Source: Acidobacteriota bacterium (GTDB lineage Bacteria > Acidobacteriota > Terriglobia > Terriglobales > Acidobacteriaceae). From it: DNA of 50,052 nucleotides. The notes under the pieces are model-generated. The model saw only the letters and a list, made by a program, of their open reading frames with translations. It was not told where the DNA came from and searched no databases. Below are positions 17,461 to 26,263 of the stretch, piece by piece. Numbering within the stretch: the first letter of the stretch is position 1; every line of letters starts with the position of its first letter. The position numbers and the translations under genes are program-made. The DNA lies in the NCBI GenBank assembly GCA_003225495.1, contig QIAJ01000165.1, positions 1-50,052 of the forward strand, in the 5' to 3' direction.

Positions 17461-18753
17461 CTACACGAATTCTCCGCCGCACCACTGGGTGATGATGTAG
17501 GCCAGAACTTTCGCGGCGGAGAAGACTTCCCGCAGGTCGACCCATTCGTCCACTGTATGGGCCTGCGCGATGTTGCCTGGTCCATACAAAATCGCGGGCA
17601 CCTGCCCGTGATTGGTGAACAAGCGCAGGTCGGATCCATACGTTACGCCCTGAAGAACCGTTGCTCTTCCGAGTACTTCTGCATGGCATTGCTGGACGGA
17701 CGTCACAATCGGTTCGGTCACCGGCGTCTGGCCGGATTCGAACTGACCCTCGAACCATTCGATCTTTGGTGGATGTCCTTTCAGAAAAGGGTCGACCGCG
17801 ACGGCACGAGCTACGGCCGCGCTCATGGCCCGCCTCGCATCGTCCATCTTCTCCCCTGGCAGGACGCCAAGGCGGCCTTCAACAATAACTTCGTCAGGAA
17901 CCGTTGAGGGCCAGTCTCCGCCGTGAATGGTTCCTATACTGATGGGCGCAATGTTATGCGCGTCTTCGTACAAATGGTTCTTGTATTGCACGTGACGGCG
18001 GCGGTCCAGCTCCTGAATGGCTTGCTGAACGAGATAGAACTTTTCGATTGCACTCACGCCCTGCGGCTTCATGCAGGCATGGATGGCGCGTCCCGGAACT
18101 TTAATACGGAAGGTCAGCGCTCCTGACTGCACCGGGCAGGCATGCAGGCAGGTCGGCTCGGTGATAATGGCGGCATCGGCCTTGAAGCCTTTGACAATCG
18201 TCGTCAGGGTGCCGACTCCCCCGCTCTCTTCTCCGATCACGCTTTCCAGAAGCACGTCGGCTGAGGGACGGAATCCCAGTGCCTGCAGGGCCTGCACCGC
18301 GAAGACGTTGGCGGTGAGCCCGGCTTTCATATCACAAGAGCCGCGTCCGTAGAGCTTGCCTTCTTTGACTTCACCGCTCCATGGCGATGCCGACCACAAG
18401 TCTTCTCTGCCGGTCGGAACAACATCCATGTGGCCGTTGAGGATCAGCGTGCGCGGCGCATCTCTCTTTCCGCTTTTATTGCCGGTCGCAGTCCATCGTC
18501 CGACGACGTTAAGCCGATTGTCGAAGGGAACCAGGTCGTCACAGAAGGCGGGATGCGCTTCCAGTTCTTCGCGATTTGAGGTGAGGATCTCCGGCGCGCA
18601 ACCGAGAGCTTTGAGCTTTTCCGCGTAAAAGTGCTGCGCCGCCTGTTCTTTACCCGGAAGGCTGGAGTGCTGCACCAGGTGGGCGAGAAATGCCACCATC
18701 TCGTGGCGCAAGGAATCGACCTGCTCCGAGATTTTTTGGATGGTCGGATTCAT
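17461..18753 (-). CDS. M20-family metallo-deacylase/peptidase (ArgE/DapE-like)
   Basis: Dinuclear zinc amidohydrolase of 430 residues. Metal-site motifs are LNGHMDVVPTG (His, Asp), GRGSCDMKAG (bridging Asp), GEESGG (general base Glu, then metal Glu) and TEPT. The C-terminal metal His is in AQAHTVDEWV. Together with the dimerisation insert these place it in the ArgE/DapE/acetylornithine deacetylase group. No arginine or lysine biosynthetic genes are adjacent, so the acyl substrate is unknown. It is followed in the same direction by nothing until the convergent oxidoreductase. Confidence 0.88.
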   Translation of the reverse strand: MNPTIQKISEQVDSLRHEMVAFLAHLVQHSSLPGKEQAAQHFYAEKLKALGCAPEILTSNREELEAHPAFCDDLVPFDNRLNVVGRWTATGNKSGKRDAPRTLILNGHMDVVPTGREDLWSASPWSGEVKEGKLYGRGSCDMKAGLTANVFAVQALQALGFRPSADVLLESVIGEESGGVGTLTTIVKGFKADAAIITEPTCLHACPVQSGALTFRIKVPGRAIHACMKPQGVSAIEKFYLVQQAIQELDRRRHVQYKNHLYEDAHNIAPISIGTIHGGDWPSTVPDEVIVEGRLGVLPGEKMDDARRAMSAAVARAVAVDPFLKGHPPKIEWFEGQFESGQTPVTEPIVTSVQQCHAEVLGRATVLQGVTYGSDLRLFTNHGQVPAILYGPGNIAQAHTVDEWVDLREVFSAAKVLAYIITQWCGGEFV

Positions 18754-18768
18754 CGGCGTTTCGCCGTC

Positions 18769-19425
18769 TTAGTTACGCTTGCGGGAATAGTTTCGCAGAT
18801 ATTCGGGTAGTTCGCGCTCGCAGCGCTCATCCCGAATGGGCGTGCCGACAGTAGTCTCGAGCGGAATCACGCCGGCCCAGGTTGGGAAAGTGTAGTCGGG
18901 TTCATCATCGATGGGGGGGCCGATGCGAACTTTGGCGGAGAATTCGTCGATCGGGATTCGCAAAACAGATGTTGCTTTCAGTTCTCTCTCGTTGGGCTGG
19001 CGCGAGTCGGCCCAGCGGCCGGGCAAGATGTGCTCGCTCAGGATGAGAAGCGCAGCCAGCTTCTCTTCGGGATTAGTGATCAGCGTCGCAGTTCCGAGGA
19101 TCACGACCGAACGGTAGTTCATCGAGTGATTAAAGACGGAGCGGGCGAGTACCAATCCATCGAGCAGCGTGACCGTGACGCAGACCGGAATGCCTTTATC
19201 GAGATTGCGTAACATACGGCTGGCGGCGGAGCCATGGATGTAGAGCGTATCGCCGTCGCGTCCGTAGGACGTGGGGATCACAAAGGGCTGGCCATCGACG
19301 ACGAAGCCGACGTGACAGAGAAAGCCTTCGTCGAGAATGCGGTTCAGGGCCTCGCGGTCATAGACTCCGCGATCGGATTCGCGCACGACCCGCGTGCGCG
19401 GAGTTGGCATTGAATTGCTGGACAT
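18769..19425 (-). CDS. Pyridoxamine-5'-phosphate oxidase-family flavoprotein (NimA-like)
   Basis: FMN-binding split-barrel protein of about 218 residues. The block HVGFVVDGQPFVIPTSYGRD followed by GDTLYIHGSAASRML is characteristic of the NimA-like (nitroimidazole-resistance) branch, which probably acts as a flavin reductase or oxidase. ATG at 19425 was chosen. The track-length frame starting at TTG 19452 adds nine residues without support. It ends 15 bases before the M20 gene on the same strand, so the two are probably co-transcribed. Confidence 0.82.
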   Translation of the reverse strand: MSSNSMPTPRTRVVRESDRGVYDREALNRILDEGFLCHVGFVVDGQPFVIPTSYGRDGDTLYIHGSAASRMLRNLDKGIPVCVTVTLLDGLVLARSVFNHSMNYRSVVILGTATLITNPEEKLAALLILSEHILPGRWADSRQPNERELKATSVLRIPIDEFSAKVRIGPPIDDEPDYTFPTWAGVIPLETTVGTPIRDERCERELPEYLRNYSRKRN

Positions 19426-19505
19426 GGAGCGGACTTCCTGGGCAGGCGCCAAGAGTAGTGAAAAGGAATCTTAGCAGGATAGTGAGAGGATAAGGCTCAA
19501 AGAGT

Positions 19506-19528
19506 AAAAGGGGCGGTGGACCGCCCCT
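19506..19528 (-). terminator. Intrinsic terminator after the LTxxQ-motif gene
   Basis: Perfect stem GGGGCGGT / ACCGCCCC (19510-19517 and 19520-19527). On the minus strand it is followed by TTTTACTCTTT. It lies just beyond the stop at 19539. Confidence 0.8.
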
Positions 19529-19538
19529 GAATGCGAGT

Positions 19539-20042
19539 TTATGGGTGTGGTGGTGGTGCTGCCTGTGGGGGAGCGCTCTGTTGCTGCTGCTCCCTGGCCT
19601 TTTGTTGCAAGTCCGCTAACTTCTGCAACTGCTCCGGCGTAAGAATCGCGCGGATCTTCGGCGAAGCATTCTGTCGAACCTCATTCGCCTTGGCAACCTT
19701 CTGTTCCTGCGTCATCGATGTATTGTTCCGCAGGGCCTCCATTTGTTGATTTTGGTCCTGAAGGATCGGTCGCAGCTTGGCTTTCTGCTCATCCGTCAGG
19801 TTCAAGGGATTCTCTTCCGCCGTTTGCGCCTGAGGTTGTGCGTGCGCAGGGGCGGTTTCTGAGGTGGCGCCCGCTGGGCCCGGCGCAGCCTGCGTCGGAG
19901 TGGATTGTGTCGGGGCGCTCTGGGATGGAGTCTGCGAGGGCATTTGTCCGGGTGAATTCGTCCGCGGGTTTTGGGCAGCTGCCGGCAAGCTTATTGCCAG
20001 CGCCAGCGACAAGAATCCTGTCGCGAGATAGGAATTTCGCAT
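19539..20042 (-). CDS. Secreted Pro/Gln-rich protein with LTxxQ motifs (Spy/CpxP-like)
   Basis: 167 residues. The signal peptide ends about residue 23 (LPAAAQ). A Pro/Ser/Thr/Gln-rich linker (25-75) precedes a helical C-terminal half containing LTDEQKAKLRPIL and LTPEQLQKLADLQ. Two LTxxQ repeats in predicted helices are typical of small periplasmic stress chaperones such as Spy/CpxP. The similarity is limited to these motifs, so the role is inferred. It has its own terminator, and a second terminator separates it from the YVTN gene upstream. Confidence 0.72.
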   Translation of the reverse strand: MRNSYLATGFLSLALAISLPAAAQNPRTNSPGQMPSQTPSQSAPTQSTPTQAAPGPAGATSETAPAHAQPQAQTAEENPLNLTDEQKAKLRPILQDQNQQMEALRNNTSMTQEQKVAKANEVRQNASPKIRAILTPEQLQKLADLQQKAREQQQQSAPPQAAPPPHP

Positions 20043-20164
20043 TTCGCTCCTTTACCGACGAAGGGTGAGTTGGGATAAGTGCAATAGAGCGGCGAACCCA
20101 CTGCACAGGCACGTGAGATGAGGTTGATGACGCCCCGGTTGGCCCAGTCTCCGACTGCCTGCAC

Positions 20165-20207
20165 AAAAATGGCGAGGATGATCCGGCATGCTGCCGGATT
20201 CCCCGCC
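20165..20207 (-). terminator. Intrinsic terminator after the YVTN-propeller gene
   Basis: Long imperfect hairpin (GGCGAGGAT...ATCCGGCA / TGCCGGAT...CCCCGCC, 20171-20207) followed on the minus strand by ATTTTTG. It lies 20 bases after the stop at 20227. Confidence 0.78.
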
Positions 20208-20226
20208 TCGTTGGCCACTAACTGCT

Positions 20227-21255
20227 CTAGCGTCCGTAAATCAGGACTCGTGCCGTTCCCTTGACGGCGTTGCGCTTTCCCTTCGGGTCCGCTGGACCAA
20301 AGTCTGATGTGACCAGGTAGAGATTGTGCGTCTTGGGATCCAACCCCATTGTCTTGGCGCCATACTCAGTTTTGACTTCTTCGATTTGGCTGAGTTTGTC
20401 GGGCGAGTCCTCGTGGAAGATGTGGAGTGTCCCCGCGCGGGTGGAGGTGAACACGAACCCTGTTCCAGGATCATAGGCGTTCGCGTCCGCTCCGGCGCCG
20501 ATGGGGAACGACTGGAGCACCTTTCCATTGTCTGCATCCATCATCACCAGCATCGCAGGGCCGCGTCCGCCCGAGAAAATCCGCCGGTGTTCCCTGTCCA
20601 TCGAAATAGCAACGGGCTCTCCGGCTGGCTTGACTGGCCATCGCGCTTTGACCGTTAGCGCGTGCGTATCGACAGCCACCACTTCGTTGGTTTCCTCGTT
20701 ATTGTCGTACAGCATGCCCTTGCCGTCCGCGACCGGCTGCTCGACAGCGCCGCCCATGTCAATGGTTTTGACCACAGTCTCTTTCACCCGATCGATGACG
20801 GACGAGTTTTTGCTGTCGCCGTTGAACGTGAATATGAGCTTGGAAGCCGGATCATAAGTAATCGAATCTGTGTCCGGTTGAGTCTTGATCTGGTTTGTAA
20901 CCTTCAAGGTCTTAATGTCGAATACCGCCACTTGGGCAGCGTCGCCGTCAGTGATAAATCCTTTGCCAAGGTCGGGGACCAGAGCGACTCCGTGGCATCG
21001 CTTGAAACCGGTGATCGAACCCACGACGGAGAAATTGTCGGCATCGAGCACCTTGACCTCCGAGCCGTGGGCAACGTAGACGCGCCGCGCTGCGGGATCG
21101 ACGGTGACGTAATCGAAGTACTCGCCACTACCAGGGGCCGCCCCGATGGGAACTGTCTTGATGAGGTGGTAACCGCTACCAGGCGGACTGGCCAAGGCGG
21201 CAACGGCGAGCAGTACACAAGCAACCGTGAGACAAGTCCCAAACGAAATTTTCAT
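20227..21255 (-). CDS. Secreted YVTN/YncE-type beta-propeller protein
   Basis: 342 residues with a signal peptide (residues 1-22). Repeated blades carry an xYVA/VFD pattern: RRVYVAHGSEVKVLDADNF, AQVAVFDIKTLKV, NNEETNEVVAVDTHALTV and GFVFTSTRAGTLHIF. This marks the YncE-like seven-bladed propeller family, found in the periplasm or outside the cell. Such proteins bind ligands or surfaces, and none of the enzymatic motifs I know is present. The start ATG at 21255 is preceded by GGAG. Transcription ends at the hairpin 20165-20207. Confidence 0.85.
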   Translation of the reverse strand: MKISFGTCLTVACVLLAVAALASPPGSGYHLIKTVPIGAAPGSGEYFDYVTVDPAARRVYVAHGSEVKVLDADNFSVVGSITGFKRCHGVALVPDLGKGFITDGDAAQVAVFDIKTLKVTNQIKTQPDTDSITYDPASKLIFTFNGDSKNSSVIDRVKETVVKTIDMGGAVEQPVADGKGMLYDNNEETNEVVAVDTHALTVKARWPVKPAGEPVAISMDREHRRIFSGGRGPAMLVMMDADNGKVLQSFPIGAGADANAYDPGTGFVFTSTRAGTLHIFHEDSPDKLSQIEEVKTEYGAKTMGLDPKTHNLYLVTSDFGPADPKGKRNAVKGTARVLIYGR

Positions 21256-21472
21256 GGGTCGACTCTCCTTTACATTCAGCGGCAGACTCGGCTGCGCAAA
21301 AACCCAGCAAGGCCCCGTTGAGCCAAGGACTACATCCTACGTGCTGCAGATTAAAATACGCGGAATCTAACGTGAAGATTTCTTAAGGCGACGGGCGGAT
21401 GGCCGTTGCGGGCAACGACGCGCGATGCGCGGGGTTGGCAAGTTGTCGCTTTCAGTGAAGAAATGCTATCAA

Positions 21473-21985
21473 TCAGCCTGTTTTGGCAGGGCAGATGTTG
21501 TGTTGCAATTGCGCTCGAAACAACTCTGCTTCGGCCGGGACGAACGCACGCTTGGGAAACACTAGAAACATCCATTCTGCGATAAAAACCATAAAGATTT
21601 GATCCGATTCCAAGAAACGAACGAAAGTGGCCCACTTCATGCTAGAGTCGGAAAAAGGTGTCGCGATCTGGATTCCCCCGTCGGAAATCTCAGCGTTGAA
21701 TTCGTGCTGAAATCTTTTGTCCTTTTGGAATAATCGTCGAAAGTGGCGGCGAATGGCGAAACCGCAATATAAGAGGTAACAGCCAACTAGGAGTCCAGGT
21801 ATCACAAGTACCATCTCCGAGCGAGGCACTATGGCTAAGACTGCTATATGGGTTACCAGGACGAACGCCCCAACCCATGGCATAGCGCGACGAGAATATC
21901 TTCGGTACAGGGGCGTTTCATTGGCGAGGAAGAGTTTGCAGGCTTCCACGTAGTCTTGCTCCGTAACTCGGTAGGTTACTTTCAC
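21473..21985 (-). CDS. YcxB-like membrane protein
   Basis: 170 residues. The N-terminal segment VTEQDYVEACKLFL is followed by two membrane helices (about residues 36-55 and 60-77). A cytoplasmic C-terminal domain has ISDGGIQIATPFSDSSMKWATF and FPKRAF. This layout (two helices, then a PH-like domain containing the F-PKRAF motif) is that of the YcxB-like family. Function unknown. Flanking spacers (21256-21472 and 21986-22089) hold no gene that I can see. Confidence 0.75.
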   Translation of the reverse strand: MKVTYRVTEQDYVEACKLFLANETPLYRRYSRRAMPWVGAFVLVTHIAVLAIVPRSEMVLVIPGLLVGCYLLYCGFAIRRHFRRLFQKDKRFQHEFNAEISDGGIQIATPFSDSSMKWATFVRFLESDQIFMVFIAEWMFLVFPKRAFVPAEAELFRAQLQHNICPAKTG

Positions 21986-22089
21986 AAAATTAAAGAGTGG
22001 CTGTGTATGTCAAAGGACTGACTGTAACGTTTGTAACTGGCAGATGCAACCTAGAACCTACCGAATGCTGTATCGCCTTCCGCACGGAA

Positions 22090-24717
22090 TCACGATCGCT
22101 TCTGTCTTCGCTTGAATGATTTGTCCAGCTTCTCTTCCAGCACGGCAAACTGAAGCTTCTTCTCCACCGGATCGATCCGGTCCAACAGCACTCTTACCCG
22201 ATCTCCCAGCTTGTAAGTTTTGCCGTTGCGTTGGCCGATAATCTCTCTCGTGTTTTCGTGGAAGGTGTAGCGGTCGTCAGTAAGGGTCGCGAGCGGCACC
22301 AGGCCTTCGACGAAGAGATCGGTTAGTTCGACGAAGAAACCGAACTTAGTCACGCTGATGATGAGTCCGTCGAAGTCTTCGCCGATACGCGACTCCATGA
22401 ACTTCACTTTCTTCCATTCCATGAGCTCACGTTCGGCATCGTCAGCGCGGCGCTCGGACTGGCTCGACTCCTGTGCGATTTCGTGGAGTTCCTGAAGCGA
22501 GATCGGCCCGCCCACTGGCTCGAGCGTCTCCTGATGCGCCTCGCGGTCACGGCGCTTCGACCACGGAGAGGGAGAGTCCGTTTCCGCGCCCGCGGTCGTG
22601 TGGTGCGGGCGCCCCGAACGCGAAGAGTCGAGGGCTGAAGCCCCACCTTCTTTTGATCGTCCGTCGGCACGACTGAAGTCGTGCCCTCCCGGGCCGACCC
22701 CATCGGGTCGCACTCCCGACACCATTCCCGGAAACACACCAACCGGAACCTCTCCATCGTGACGCTCGGCAGATTCCGCCAGAACTTGCTTCAAAATCCG
22801 GTGCACGATCAGGTCCGGATAACGCCGGATCGGCGAAGTGAAGTGGGTATAACTCGGCGAAGCCAGAGCGAAGTGCCCGAGATTCTCTTCGGAGTACCGG
22901 GCCTGTTTCAGAGATCGCAGCATGAGAAAACTGAGTATGCGCTCTTCGGGCTTACCGGCAATTTTCGCCGCGAGTTTCTGATACATCCGCGGAGTGATGT
23001 GAACATCTTTTGGAACTTCGATCTCGCGGGCTCGCTTGCCGGTGCCGTGCGCGGCGCGACGGTCGGTCTTCATCTGTACGCGGTGAATCGGGAGCGCGCC
23101 GACTCCCAGTGAATATCCAAAAGTCGAAGCAATCACTTCGAAGTCGTACACGCGCTTTGCGTCCGGCTTCTCATGGACGCGGTAGAGTGAAGCGATGCGT
23201 TTGTTTTCCAGATACTGCGCGACACTCTCATTCGCCGCCAGCATGAATTCTTCAATCAGGCGATGAGCAATGTTGCGTTCCGAGCGCGTGATGCTCTTCA
23301 TCAGTCCGAATTCATCGAATTCGATGACCGGCTCGGGCAGGTCGAAGTCAATCGAGCCACGACGCTGGCGTTTGCGGTTCAGGATCATCGCCAGATCGCG
23401 CATGCGCTCGAAGTTCTCGACCAGAGGCGCATAACGTTGGCGCGTCGCCAGATCGCCTTCGATAACGGCATTCACAGCGGTATAGGTCATGCGCTCGGCA
23501 GATCGGATCACGCCTTCATTGATCTCGTAGCCCACGACTTCTCCCTGATGATCGATCTCCATCGTGCACGACAGCACCAGCCGGTCCACCTTTGGCCGAA
23601 GACTGCAAATGTCCGTTGACAGTTCGAGTGGCAACATAGGCACAGCACGATCTGGGAAATAAACACTCGTACCACGCAGTCGCCCTTCGGTATCGAGAGC
23701 AGAATTTGGAGTCACGTACTGCGCGACATCGGCGATGTGCACCTGCAGTTCGTAATTGCCGTTCGCCAGTTGCCGGACATGGACTGCGTCGTCGAAGTCG
23801 CGTGCGGTTTCGCCGTCGATAGTCACAATCGGCAATGAACGATAGTCGCGGCGACGTTTCAGTTCTGACGCTGGAATCACTGCGCCGATCGCCTGCGCCT
23901 CGTCGATGACTTCAGGTGGGAAGCGGTGTGGCAGATGAAATTTGCGAATCATGATTTCGACGTCCACGCCGAAATCGTCTTCCTTGCCCAGAATCTCGAT
24001 CACGCGTCCGCGCGGATTTTGCGTGGCCGAAGGCCAATCGGTGATCTCGACGTCCACTACCATGCCATCCAGATCTTGCCAATTGGTGTGCTGGGCGGCC
24101 TCTTCGCCGACGACACGATGCTTCGCGGTCTTTCCTTTCTTGGTTTCCCCCGTGTCTCCTGTGGTTAAGTTTTTGGGGTTCTCCATCCCCGGCGGAATGA
24201 TGATCTCCTGCCCAACTTTTCCGTCCAGAGGCGTGACATAGTTGTTTCGATGACCGTAGTGCAGGATGCCGACGATGGTTGGGTGTGCACGCGAGACAGA
24301 GCGAATGATGCGGCCTTCGGCGCGGCCGTCCGGCCGAAAAGCCGTGATCTCGACCAGCACGTGGTCTCCATGCATCGACGATCCCACCGCCGGCGGAGGA
24401 ATGAATACATCGCCGGCAAGACGCGACTTGAGACTGGGATCAAGAGTCGCAGCGTCGGGAATCACGAAGCCGAAGCCGTCGCGATGCATGGTCAGACGCC
24501 CGACGAGCATGTTGCGGTTAGTTGCCGTTTTAGGAATCGAGTACCGCCCAGAATCAGTTTCCAACAATTCACCCTTCTTAACCAGGACGCGCAAACGGTT
24601 GGCGAGTTCGCGCCGGTCATCGCCCTTCAGTCCCAGTTCGCGGAGCAGTTGTTTGTAGGTCGCAACTTTCTTCGGCTGCCGGCTAACGTGGCGAAGGATA
24701 GAGGAGTCGGAAAGCAT
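22090..24717 (-). CDS. rnr: Ribonuclease R, with an inserted repeat-encoded segment
   Basis: Processive 3'-5' exoribonuclease of 875 residues. Order: an N-terminal winged-helix-like region; cold-shock/OB domains (about 70-250); the RNB catalytic domain with metal-binding aspartates in ARDFDDAVHV near residue 308; and a C-terminal S1 domain (about 770-855, GLIISVTKFGFFVEL). The C-terminus is basic. The oddity is at about residues 650-738, between HRILKQVLAES and ISLQELHEIAQ. This low-complexity stretch is several times longer than the family's usual 15-20-residue linker. Part of it (about 675-697) is encoded by a palindromic repeat also found intergenically at 4665-4720. The frame stays open, so the protein may be functional. 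Confidence 0.92.
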   Translation of the reverse strand: MLSDSSILRHVSRQPKKVATYKQLLRELGLKGDDRRELANRLRVLVKKGELLETDSGRYSIPKTATNRNMLVGRLTMHRDGFGFVIPDAATLDPSLKSRLAGDVFIPPPAVGSSMHGDHVLVEITAFRPDGRAEGRIIRSVSRAHPTIVGILHYGHRNNYVTPLDGKVGQEIIIPPGMENPKNLTTGDTGETKKGKTAKHRVVGEEAAQHTNWQDLDGMVVDVEITDWPSATQNPRGRVIEILGKEDDFGVDVEIMIRKFHLPHRFPPEVIDEAQAIGAVIPASELKRRRDYRSLPIVTIDGETARDFDDAVHVRQLANGNYELQVHIADVAQYVTPNSALDTEGRLRGTSVYFPDRAVPMLPLELSTDICSLRPKVDRLVLSCTMEIDHQGEVVGYEINEGVIRSAERMTYTAVNAVIEGDLATRQRYAPLVENFERMRDLAMILNRKRQRRGSIDFDLPEPVIEFDEFGLMKSITRSERNIAHRLIEEFMLAANESVAQYLENKRIASLYRVHEKPDAKRVYDFEVIASTFGYSLGVGALPIHRVQMKTDRRAAHGTGKRAREIEVPKDVHITPRMYQKLAAKIAGKPEERILSFLMLRSLKQARYSEENLGHFALASPSYTHFTSPIRRYPDLIVHRILKQVLAESAERHDGEVPVGVFPGMVSGVRPDGVGPGGHDFSRADGRSKEGGASALDSSRSGRPHHTTAGAETDSPSPWSKRRDREAHQETLEPVGGPISLQELHEIAQESSQSERRADDAERELMEWKKVKFMESRIGEDFDGLIISVTKFGFFVELTDLFVEGLVPLATLTDDRYTFHENTREIIGQRNGKTYKLGDRVRVLLDRIDPVEKKLQFAVLEEKLDKSFKRRQKRS
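22632..22690. repeat. Double-palindrome element (family B) inside rnr
   Basis: GGGCTGAAGCCC (22632-22643) is followed by GGCACGACT-GA-AGTCGTGCC (22666-22685) and CTCCC. Organisation and edge sequence match the intergenic copy at 4665-4720. It lies entirely within the rnr coding sequence and is read in frame. Confidence 0.82.
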
Positions 24718-24815
24718 AAGAGCAGTGGCACCGGTCTCAGGACTGGGCGCTGGGAATTATTCTATGAAGGAGGTCGCGGCGCTTTCCTGAGACCCGCCAC
24801 CTGAGACCCTTCTTA

Positions 24816-25343
24816 CTACAGGTACTTCGCCTTCAAGCTGCGCCGGTGATGTAACTCATGCCCGGCGATGATGTAGGCGAGTGCTCGCGCGCTGACTTCA
24901 TTCTTGTTGGCTATCCCGCGGCGCAATCCGGCCTCTGCATCAAGATTTCGAAAGAGAGCCAGCGTGGCAGTGCGGACATCGGCGAATTCTTCGATCAGGT
25001 CCGCGAGAGTCCGCTGTCCGAAGTTGCCGTCGCGCACATAGTCATCTTGCTCGAAGCCCTCGATCGGCGTCTTGTCTCCGCGGGCGATTCGCAAAGCGCG
25101 ATACGTCATGATGCGTTCAGTGTCGTTGAGATGCCCCAACATTTCTTTCACGGTCCACTTGCCGGGCGCATAACGGAACTCGGCCTTGTCGCTCGCCGAT
25201 TTGAAGAGAGTCGCGGTCTCGGGCGCCTGGCGTTCCAGCAACCCGATGACGTCCTCGGAGCCGACGAGTGAGATGTAGCGTTCGTAGTAGGGACTGTATT
25301 CGTCGGACTGAGGGCGTCCAAAAGAAGTGATGAGTGTGCTCAT
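24816..25343 (-). CDS. DinB-family protein
   Basis: Four-helix-bundle DinB/YfiT-like protein of 175 residues, probably a metal-dependent thiol transferase or hydrolase in the cytoplasm. Candidate metal ligands are the His in MLGHLNDTERIM and the paired His in IIAGHELHHRRSL, the usual DinB triad. ATG at 25343 with GGGAGC upstream was chosen. The long upstream frame to 25529 contains no family sequence. Confidence 0.88.
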   Translation of the reverse strand: MSTLITSFGRPQSDEYSPYYERYISLVGSEDVIGLLERQAPETATLFKSASDKAEFRYAPGKWTVKEMLGHLNDTERIMTYRALRIARGDKTPIEGFEQDDYVRDGNFGQRTLADLIEEFADVRTATLALFRNLDAEAGLRRGIANKNEVSARALAYIIAGHELHHRRSLKAKYL

Positions 25344-25618
25344 GAAAGCTCCCGACGGATAGCACGAAAGTGTTAAGCCTTCCGCCTTAAACAATATTAT
25401 CGCGATAGAAGAATTACCGCAGAACATGGAGTGATTACACGCTGATGAGAGTCTGAAGCCTGAAAAACGTTGGGTGGCGCGAAGACGAACCACCAAAATG
25501 CTAGGAAAATGCTCGATTTCCACAGCCACGGCTCGCGACTCCGGAGTACAATCCGTTTTGGCAAGTGAAGTGCGGCGACGATCTTGAAATTCCTAACAAG
25601 GAAAGGACTCTGAGCACA

Positions 25619-26146
25619 ATGTGGAAGCCTACCAATCAACCTGGAACGCCTGGCCGGCCGGCTGAGCCGGAACGTCCAACGATGTCTACACCGACTGCGC
25701 CCGCGGCCAGCGAGACTGCTGCTGCCCCGCGTCCGGTGACTACCACTACTTCCGACCAGGCCACCATCGGCAAATCACTTGTGATCAAAGGCGAAGTCAC
25801 AGGGTCCGAATCGCTTTACATTGACGGCCGGGTCGAAGGCTCGATCAACCTTTCGGGCAATCGCGTGACGGTCGGCCGCAACGGAGTAGTCGCTGCCAAC
25901 ATTAACGCGCGCGAAATCGTCGTGCTCGGCAAGGTGCGCGGTAACCTGACTGCCAGCGACCGGGTGGATATCCGCAGCGATGGTTCGCTCACCGGCGACG
26001 TTGTGGCGGCCCGCATCTCGATCGAAGATGGCGCCTTCTTTAAGGGCGGCATCGACATCCGCAAGGCCGGCGGCAAGCCCGAAGAAGTGAAGGGCAACTC
26101 GTCCGTTTCGGCTGTGCCGGAAGCGGTTGCTGCAGCTCGAGCCTAG
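25619..26146 (+). CDS. Bactofilin
   Basis: Polymer-forming cytoskeletal protein of 175 residues. A Pro/Thr/Ala-rich disordered N-terminus (1-40) precedes the beta-helical bactofilin core at about 42-150: ATIGKSLVIKGEVTGSESLYIDG, then VEGSINLSGNRVTVG, VAANINAREIVVLGKVRGNL and SLTGDVVAARISIEDGAFFKG (each turn a short strand triplet). Bactofilins scaffold cell-wall enzymes, and the convergent murJ next door fits an envelope role. ATG at 25619 was preferred over the GTG at 25565. A strong terminator follows. Confidence 0.92.
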   Translation: MWKPTNQPGTPGRPAEPERPTMSTPTAPAASETAAAPRPVTTTTSDQATIGKSLVIKGEVTGSESLYIDGRVEGSINLSGNRVTVGRNGVVAANINAREIVVLGKVRGNLTASDRVDIRSDGSLTGDVVAARISIEDGAFFKGGIDIRKAGGKPEEVKGNSSVSAVPEAVAAARA

Positions 26147-26177
26147 GCTGCGCTACAAATTTTGGCGAAACACAAGG

Positions 26178-26210
26178 AAGGCATCTCCGTATTGGAGATG
26201 CCTTTCTCTT
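26178..26210 (+). terminator. Intrinsic terminator of the bactofilin gene
   Basis: Perfect 11-bp stem AAGGCATCTCC / GGAGATGCCTT with loop GTATT, followed by TCTCTTTG. It may also act on the convergent murJ transcript ending at 26264. Confidence 0.85.
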
Positions 26211-26263
26211 TGACGTTCGCTTCCCTCCGAATTCCTCGGACTAAGGACACGGAGGAAGCCGAC

